Shown here piece after piece: positions 4,711-9,263 of a stretch of DNA of 9,263 nucleotides (position 1 is the first letter of the stretch; each line of letters opens with the position of its first letter). Where the stretch lies: contig CANPZR010000093.1 of the NCBI GenBank assembly GCA_947589175.1, forward strand, positions 1 to 9,263. The letters run 5' to 3'. This stretch comes from an uncultured Lachnospiraceae bacterium. Lineage in GTDB: Bacteria; Bacillota; Clostridia; Lachnospirales; Lachnospiraceae. Below the pieces are notes generated by a model. That model made no database searches and was not told the origin of the DNA. It was given only the letters and a program-made list of their open reading frames with translations. The position numbers were made by a program, and so were the translations under genes.

Positions 4711-5730
4711 ATGAAAGAGAAATTATCCCAGATTCTTGAAAATGCCCTGGGGCAGATTGATCAGTCTGCCGAGCTGGATAAGCTGAACGACATCCGGGTG
4801 GCATTTTTAGGGAAAAAAGGAGAGCTGACGAGCGTCCTGAAATCCATGAAGGACGTGGCGCCGGAGGACCGGCCGAAGGTGGGCCAGATGGTCAACGAGG
4901 CCAGAGAGAAGATCGAGTCGAAGCTGGAGGAGAAAAAGACGGCTTTTGAGAAAAAGCTCCGGGAAGAAAAGATGAGGGCGGAGGTCATTGACGTCACGCT
5001 GCCGGGACGCCGGATTGAATTGGGACACCGCCATCCGAATACGATTACATTGGAAGAAGTGGAGAAAATCTTTATCGGAATGGGCTACGAGGTCGTAGAG
5101 GGACCGGAGGTCGAATACGATTATTATAATTTTGAGGCGCTGAACATCCCCGCCAACCACCCGGCGAAGGATGAGCAGGATACATTTTATATCAATGACA
5201 AGATCGTGCTGCGCACCCAGACGTCGTCGGTGCAGGTTCATGTGATGGAAAAGGGAAAGCTGCCTATCCGCATGATCTCGCCGGGCCGCGTGTTCCGCAG
5301 CGACGACGTGGACGCGACCCACTCGCCGTCCTTCCATCAGATCGAGGGACTGGTCATTGACAAGAACATCACGTTCGCGGATTTAAAGGGGACGCTGGAG
5401 CAGTTTGCCAAGCAGCTCTTTGGTGAGGACACGAGGGTGAAATTCCGCCCGCACCATTTCCCGTTTACAGAGCCGAGCGCCGAGATGGATGTGACGTGCT
5501 TTAAGTGCGGCGGCAAGGGATGCCGCTTCTGCAAGGGCGAGGGCTGGATTGAGATCCTGGGCTGCGGCATGGTGCACCCGCATGTATTCGAGATGAGCGG
5601 CATCGACCCGGAGGAGTACACCGGATTTGCCTTCGGCGTGGGGCTAGAGCGCATCGCCCTGTTAAAGTACGAGATTGACGACATGAGGCTTCTCTATGAA
5701 AATGACAAGCGCTTTTTGAGCCAGTTCTGA
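4711..5730 (+). CDS. pheS: Phenylalanyl-tRNA synthetase alpha subunit
   Basis: The product is 339 residues, the standard length for bacterial PheS. With PheT it forms the cytoplasmic alpha2-beta2 enzyme that charges tRNA-Phe; alpha holds the aminoacylation site. An N-terminal charged coiled-coil arm (about 1-90, binds tRNA) precedes the class II core (about 100-339). Motif 2 is GRVFRSDDVDATHSPSFHQ (192-210). The substrate-pocket and motif 3 region is TGFAFGVGLERIALLKY (304-320). A CxxC-x4-CxxC cluster (Cys263, 266, 271, 274) just before GWIEILGCGMVHP is common in bacterial PheS. ATG 4711 is chosen because AAGGAGG (4698-4704) lies six bases upstream and homologues start here. The frame is open back to 4363, and ATG 4435 has its own AGGAG, which would add 92 Arg/Lys-rich repeat-encoded residues; I regard that as artefactual. 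pheT follows after 29 bp. Confidence 0.98.
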   Translation: MKEKLSQILENALGQIDQSAELDKLNDIRVAFLGKKGELTSVLKSMKDVAPEDRPKVGQMVNEAREKIESKLEEKKTAFEKKLREEKMRAEVIDVTLPGRRIELGHRHPNTITLEEVEKIFIGMGYEVVEGPEVEYDYYNFEALNIPANHPAKDEQDTFYINDKIVLRTQTSSVQVHVMEKGKLPIRMISPGRVFRSDDVDATHSPSFHQIEGLVIDKNITFADLKGTLEQFAKQLFGEDTRVKFRPHHFPFTEPSAEMDVTCFKCGGKGCRFCKGEGWIEILGCGMVHPHVFEMSGIDPEEYTGFAFGVGLERIALLKYEIDDMRLLYENDKRFLSQF

Positions 5731-5759
5731 CTGAGTTTGAAATATCGGAGGGAAAAGGA

Positions 5760-8198
5760 ATGAATACACCATTATCATGGATTAAAGCGTATGTGCCGGA
5801 GCTTTCCTGCACAGAGCAGGAATATATGGACGCCATGACCATGTCCGGGACCAAGGTCGAGGGCTATGAGAAATTCGACGCCGACTTGGACAAAATCATC
5901 GTCGGAAAAATTGAGAAAATCGAGAAGCACCCGGACGCCGACAAGCTGGTGGTGTGCCAGGTGGCCATTGACGAGACGGGCACGACCGTACAGATTGTGA
6001 CGGGCGCGCCCAACGTGAAAGAGGGACAGAAGGTGCCGGTCGTGCTGGACGGCGGCCGCGTGGCGGGAGGCCATGACGGAAAGAAAGTACCCGGCGGTAT
6101 AAAAATTAAAAAGGGGAAATTGCGCGGCGTGGAGAGCTGCGGCATGATGTGTTCGATCGAGGAGTTGGGCTCCTCTACGGACTTTTATCCGGACGCGGCG
6201 GAGGACGGCATTTACATCCTCAGCGACAACCCGGAGTACAGGGACGCCCCGGTCGGAAGCGACGCCATTGCGCTTTTAGGGCTGCGGGACGCCAATTTTG
6301 AGTACGAGGTCACATCGAACCGCGTGGATTGCTTCGGCGTGCTGGGCATTGCCAGAGAGGCGGCTGCTACGTTTAACAAGCCGTTCGTTCCGCCGGTGAT
6401 CAAAGAGACCGGAAACGATGAAAAGACGGAGGACTACATTTCCGTAGAGGTAAAGGCGCCGGATCTGTGCTCCCGGTATGTGGCTAGAGTTGTGAAAAAT
6501 ATTAAGCTCGCGCCGTCGCCGGAGTGGATGCAGAGAAGGCTCGCGGCGAGCGGAATTCGCCCGATTAACAATATTGTGGACATCACCAACTATGTCATGG
6601 AGGAGTACGCGCAGCCCATGCACGCCTACGATTTAGACACCATTGCCGGTCACAAGATCGTGGTAAAGAGGGCCGAGGAGGGCGAAGTGTTCCAGACGCT
6701 GGACGGCCAGGAGCGGCAGGTGGATCCTTCCGTGCTCATGATCTGCGACGGGGAGAAATCCATCGGACTTGCCGGCATCATGGGCGGTGAGAACTCCAAG
6801 ATTACCGATGATGTAAAGACCATGCTCTTTGAGGCGGCCTGCTTTGACGGAACCAATATCCGCCTGTCCGGGAAAAAGATCGGTATGCGGACCGACGCCC
6901 AGGCGAAGTTCGAGAAGGGCCTGGATCCCAATAATACCATAGAGGCCATGAACCGTGCCTGCCAGCTCATCGAAGAATTGGGCGCCGGCGAGGTCGTAGG
7001 CGGCTGCGTGGACGTGTACCCGGAGAAAAAGGAGCCGATTACCGTGGGCTACGACGTGGATAAAATCAACGGCCTGCTGGGAATCGACGTGTCCGAGGAC
7101 GAGATGTGCGAGTACTGGAGCCGGGTAGAGCTTAAGCCGGACCAGGCGAACAAATGCGTTCTCGTGCCGACCTGGCGCCAGGATGTGCTGCGCATGGCGG
7201 ATCTGGCGGAGGAAGTGGCGAGATTTTTCGGATATGACAAGATTCCGACCACGCTGCCCAGCGGCGAGGCCACCCAGGGAGGAATTTCCTATCAGGCGTC
7301 CATCCAGGGCATCGTGAGAAATGTCGTGGAGCAGTATGGATTTTCCGAGGGAATGACGTATTCTTTTGAGAGCCCGAAGGCGTTTGACAAATTGCTGGTG
7401 CCGGAGGACAGCCCGCTCCGGAACGCCATTGAGATATCGAATCCGTTGGGCGTGGACTACAGCATTATGCGAACCTCCCCGCTGAACGGCATGCTCACGT
7501 CCTTAGCGACCAACCACGCTCACCGCAACAAAGACGTGCGGCTGTACGAGTTCGCCAATGTCTATCTTCCCAAGGCGCTTCCTCTGACAGAGCTGCCGGA
7601 CGAGAGAATGCAGCTGTGTCTGGGCATGTATGGAAAGGGAGATTTCTTCGACCTCAAGGGCTGTCTGGAGACGATTTTTGAAAAATTGGGAATCCGCGAC
7701 GTGATTACCTATGAGCCGGACGAGAGCCTTACCTGTCTGCATCCGGGCCGCCGGGCCGCCGTGGTTGTCGGCGGGGAGAAGGCGGGATTTCTCGGCGAGC
7801 TCCATCCGGACGCGGCAGACAATTACGACTTGAAAACCCGGACGTATGTAGCGGTCTTAGATATTGAAATTCTCGCCGGAAAAGCGGATTTTGACGTGAA
7901 ATATAAGGGAGTGGCAAAATTCCCGGCGGTGACGCGCGATATTTCCCTCGTCATGAAGAAGCATGTCCTGGCGGGAGATGTGGAAAAAGTAATCCGGGAC
8001 AACGGCGGAAAGCTTTTGGAGGATTATCATTTGTTCGACTTGTACGAGGGCGAGAATGTGGGTCCGGATGAGAAGTCCCTGGCCTATTCCATCCGCTTCC
8101 GTGCCGCGGACCGGACTCTGGAGGACAAGGATGTTACGACTGTAATGGATAAAATATTGAAAAAACTGGAATCCTTAGGAGTGGCGCTGAGACAGTAA
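5760..8198 (+). CDS. pheT: Phenylalanyl-tRNA synthetase beta subunit
   Basis: The product is 812 residues, typical full-length bacterial PheT. Domains in order: an OB-fold tRNA-binding domain (about 40-153, with HPDADKL and VTGAPNV); the B3/B4 editing domain (about 210-385, with the EVTSNRVDCFGVLGIARE lead-in and LAGIMGGENS); the B5 domain (about 420-495, ending VPTWRQDVLRMADLAEEVAR); the catalytically inactive class II-like core (about 496-715); and the C-terminal FDX-ACB anticodon-binding domain (about 717-811, starting KFPAVTRDISLV). The editing domain is complete, so clearance of mischarged Tyr-tRNA-Phe is expected. ATG 5760 follows GGAGGG (5747-5752) by seven bases. The 29-bp gap after pheS has no promoter or terminator that I can see, so the two genes should form one operon. 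No truncation or frameshift is evident. Confidence 0.98.
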   Translation: MNTPLSWIKAYVPELSCTEQEYMDAMTMSGTKVEGYEKFDADLDKIIVGKIEKIEKHPDADKLVVCQVAIDETGTTVQIVTGAPNVKEGQKVPVVLDGGRVAGGHDGKKVPGGIKIKKGKLRGVESCGMMCSIEELGSSTDFYPDAAEDGIYILSDNPEYRDAPVGSDAIALLGLRDANFEYEVTSNRVDCFGVLGIAREAAATFNKPFVPPVIKETGNDEKTEDYISVEVKAPDLCSRYVARVVKNIKLAPSPEWMQRRLAASGIRPINNIVDITNYVMEEYAQPMHAYDLDTIAGHKIVVKRAEEGEVFQTLDGQERQVDPSVLMICDGEKSIGLAGIMGGENSKITDDVKTMLFEAACFDGTNIRLSGKKIGMRTDAQAKFEKGLDPNNTIEAMNRACQLIEELGAGEVVGGCVDVYPEKKEPITVGYDVDKINGLLGIDVSEDEMCEYWSRVELKPDQANKCVLVPTWRQDVLRMADLAEEVARFFGYDKIPTTLPSGEATQGGISYQASIQGIVRNVVEQYGFSEGMTYSFESPKAFDKLLVPEDSPLRNAIEISNPLGVDYSIMRTSPLNGMLTSLATNHAHRNKDVRLYEFANVYLPKALPLTELPDERMQLCLGMYGKGDFFDLKGCLETIFEKLGIRDVITYEPDESLTCLHPGRRAAVVVGGEKAGFLGELHPDAADNYDLKTRTYVAVLDIEILAGKADFDVKYKGVAKFPAVTRDISLVMKKHVLAGDVEKVIRDNGGKLLEDYHLFDLYEGENVGPDEKSLAYSIRFRAADRTLEDKDVTTVMDKILKKLESLGVALRQ

Positions 8199-8245
8199 TT
8201 GCAATACAGAAAAGCGTGCGTTATCAGAAATATTAGGTAGGAGTG

Positions 8246-8755
8246 ATGGGATTGAAAAAGCTGATCAGCAATATTTTGACGCTTTGCTTTATCTGCTATA
8301 TGATCCTGCTTGTATATTATTTGTTTTTTAGTGAGGAGTATGGCCGCAACGAGGCCTACGCCACCTATCAGTACAATTTGAAATTGTTTCATGAGCTGAA
8401 CCGGTATTTGTCGTACCGGAATCAGATCGGAATCGACCTGTTTCTCATCAATGTAGTGGGGAACGTGGTGGCCTTTATGCCCTTTGGCTTTCTGGTGCCG
8501 GTCATGTACCGGGAGCAGCGGGGGATGAGAACGTATAACGGGCATTTTTTCCGCAGCTTTGTCTTTGTGTCCTTTCTGGGATTTTTGATGAGCCTGGCGG
8601 TGGAGACGGTGCAGCTCGTGACCAAGGTGGGCTGTTTTGATGTGGACGATTTATTTCTCAACACCATCGGGGTGATGGCCGGATTTTTCATCTATTTTAT
8701 ATGTAAAAAGATAATCGGAGGCCGCCCGGAGCGAAGGGGGAGAAAAGAGACGTGA
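8246..8755 (+). CDS. VanZ-family membrane protein
   Basis: The product is 169 residues from this ATG. Four membrane segments are visible (about 6-28, 64-86, 101-125, 138-155). VanZ-type conserved features are N73 with the following FMPFGFLVP, then SLAVETVQLV (Glu120, Gln123), then the FDVDDLFLNTIGVMAGF block (Asp134, Asp135, Asn139, Gly142). The namesake VanZ of enterococcal vanA elements gives low-level teicoplanin resistance; the role of stand-alone VanZ proteins is unclear. The start is ambiguous. GTG 8243 overlaps the TAGGAG SD (8238-8243), ATG 8246 is only two bases beyond it, and TTG 8252 has the best spacing at eight bases. The gene lies 47 bp after pheT. A weak pair TTGCAA (8199-8204) and TATCAG (8222-8227) with 17-bp spacing might be its own promoter; otherwise it is read with pheST. 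Confidence 0.88.
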   Translation: MGLKKLISNILTLCFICYMILLVYYLFFSEEYGRNEAYATYQYNLKLFHELNRYLSYRNQIGIDLFLINVVGNVVAFMPFGFLVPVMYREQRGMRTYNGHFFRSFVFVSFLGFLMSLAVETVQLVTKVGCFDVDDLFLNTIGVMAGFFIYFICKKIIGGRPERRGRKET

Positions 8756-9081
8756 AGATTCGGTTTGGCAGTCATAAAAGCATACAATTTACGGATAAGA
8801 CCCACCCGGTAATGGGAATTTTGTCCTTGCTGATCGGTCTGGCGGCGCTGGCCGGCCTGATCACGCTGTTCTTTTTGTCCAGCTCCGTCAAGGGAAATTC
8901 CGGCATGTATGCGGGCGTGGGTGGAATCTTTGTACTGCTCGCCAGCATTGTGGGATTTATACTGGCGGTGCGGTGCTATAAAAAAGAAGATATCTACATG
9001 ACTACGCCTGCCGTGGGCTCCGTCTTAAACGGCGTCCTCATCGTAATCTGTCTAATGTTATATGTCTTAGGTTCAGTATGA
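8752..9081 (+). CDS. Small three-helix membrane protein, possibly DUF6142-like
   Basis: The product is 109 residues, starting at GTG 8752, which overlaps the VanZ-gene TGA by four bases (GTGA). A GGGGGAG site (8736-8742) lies nine bases upstream. A basic N-terminal stretch with FTDKTHPVMGILS leads into three membrane helices (about 20-44, 53-74, 85-107), with a basic-acidic turn CYKKEDIY between the second and third. From memory this resembles short Lachnospiraceae membrane proteins filed as DUF6142; that assignment is tentative and no function is known for the family. The overlap suggests translational coupling with the VanZ-family gene. The last five sense codons (VLGSV) lie within the left arm and loop of the first downstream palindrome (9062-9092), and its TGA stop begins the right arm. 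The C-terminus may therefore have been shaped by the repeat array. Confidence 0.8.
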   Translation: MKIRFGSHKSIQFTDKTHPVMGILSLLIGLAALAGLITLFFLSSSVKGNSGMYAGVGGIFVLLASIVGFILAVRCYKKEDIYMTTPAVGSVLNGVLIVICLMLYVLGSV

Positions 9082-9190
9082 ACCTAAGACATTTGTATTC
9101 GGGTTCAGTATGACCCCAATACATTTGTCCTCAGGTTCAGTATGACCCCAATACATTTGTATTCGGGTTCAGTATGAACTCAATACATTT
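9062..9190. repeat. Four 32-bp tandem palindromic repeats at the 3' end of the last gene
   Basis: The core TTCAGTATGA begins at 9072, 9104, 9136 and 9168, an exact 32-bp period. The first copy is a perfect 14-bp stem (9062-9075 with 9079-9092) around a GTA loop. Copies two and four keep GTATT/AATAC outer arms with changed inner arms (GGGT facing CCCC or ACTC). Copy three has a mutated left arm (GTCCTCAGG) and pairs poorly. The first copy overlaps the end of the preceding coding region, and its right arm starts with that gene's stop codon. Confidence 0.93.
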
Positions 9191-9192
9191 TT
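9159..9192 (+). terminator. Probable terminator formed by the last palindromic repeat
   Basis: The fourth repeat can fold as a long stem: GTATT/AATAC outer and GGGTTCA/TGAACTC inner, with one G-T wobble and one bulged C. It is followed by five Ts (9188-9192). It is the only copy followed by a run that long; the others are followed by ATTTG. This would end the VanZ/small-membrane-protein transcript. Confidence 0.45.
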
Positions 9193-9263
9193 ATCATTCG
9201 GAACGCAGCGTATAATTTGTAATACGGGGAGAGATGGCTACCTGGCGGTATATTTCCTTATAT
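9193..9263. other. Window edge: possible start of the next gene, unresolved
   Basis: TATAAT at 9211-9216 could be a -10 box, but no good -35 stands before it. An ATG at 9234 is preceded directly by GGGGAGAG (9226-9233) and opens a frame (MATWRYISLY) that runs off the window. The SD spacing is too tight to be persuasive. No gene is called. Confidence 0.2.

Noticed and set aside
4241..4804. Minus-strand ORFs of 75-187 residues across the repeats
   Set aside because: They exist because the 52-53-bp repeats lack stop codons in all frames. There is no SD and the peptides are just repeat translations.

Overview
This looks like a chromosomal segment from a Clostridia genome, most likely Lachnospiraceae. 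The reasons are Gram-positive-type Shine-Dalgarno sites (AGGAGG-like) before most genes, moderately GC-rich coding regions separated by AT-rich gaps, and the gene complement: metA, an antimicrobial-peptide-type ABC/two-component module, pheS-pheT, a VanZ-family protein and a small Lachnospiraceae-type membrane protein. The family-level placement is inference. All genes read on the + strand.

Layout. (1) 1-186: 3' end of metA (homoserine O-acyltransferase). (2) 306-467: a 53-residue unrecognised protein with a perfect 14-bp palindrome over its possible -10 box. (3) 527-4228: a split two-component system enclosing an ABC transporter. The order is OmpR-type response regulator, LanF/BcrA-like ATPase, ABC-2 permease, histidine kinase. 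The ATPase promoter has no -35 box; instead four TCTYAAC-like direct repeats at 11-12 bp spacing end 10 bp before TATAAT. This is the layout of a PhoB/OmpR-type activated promoter, so the local regulator probably switches on the transporter. (4) 4229-4710: a 482-bp gap with a putative terminator, a good sigma-A-type promoter, a second terminator-like hairpin with eight Ts inside the leader, and five 52-53-bp tandem repeats that run into the pheS ribosome binding site. (5) 4711-8198: pheS and pheT, the two subunits of phenylalanyl-tRNA synthetase. (6) 8246-9081: a VanZ-family membrane protein and a small three-helix membrane protein overlapping by GTGA. (7) 9062-9192: four 32-bp tandem palindromic repeats, the first of which supplies the stop codon of the last gene.

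The most unusual aspect is three unrelated arrays of tandem hairpin-forming repeats within 9 kb, all at gene borders. The leader of the ABC operon carries five 18-20-bp units whose stems change in sequence but stay paired around a TAAG/TAAA core. The pheS leader carries repeats that contain both SD-like and anti-SD-like sequence and no stop codon in any of the six frames. The array after the last gene has an exact 32-bp period. Whether these are RNA regulators, small mobile palindromes or both cannot be settled from this window alone.
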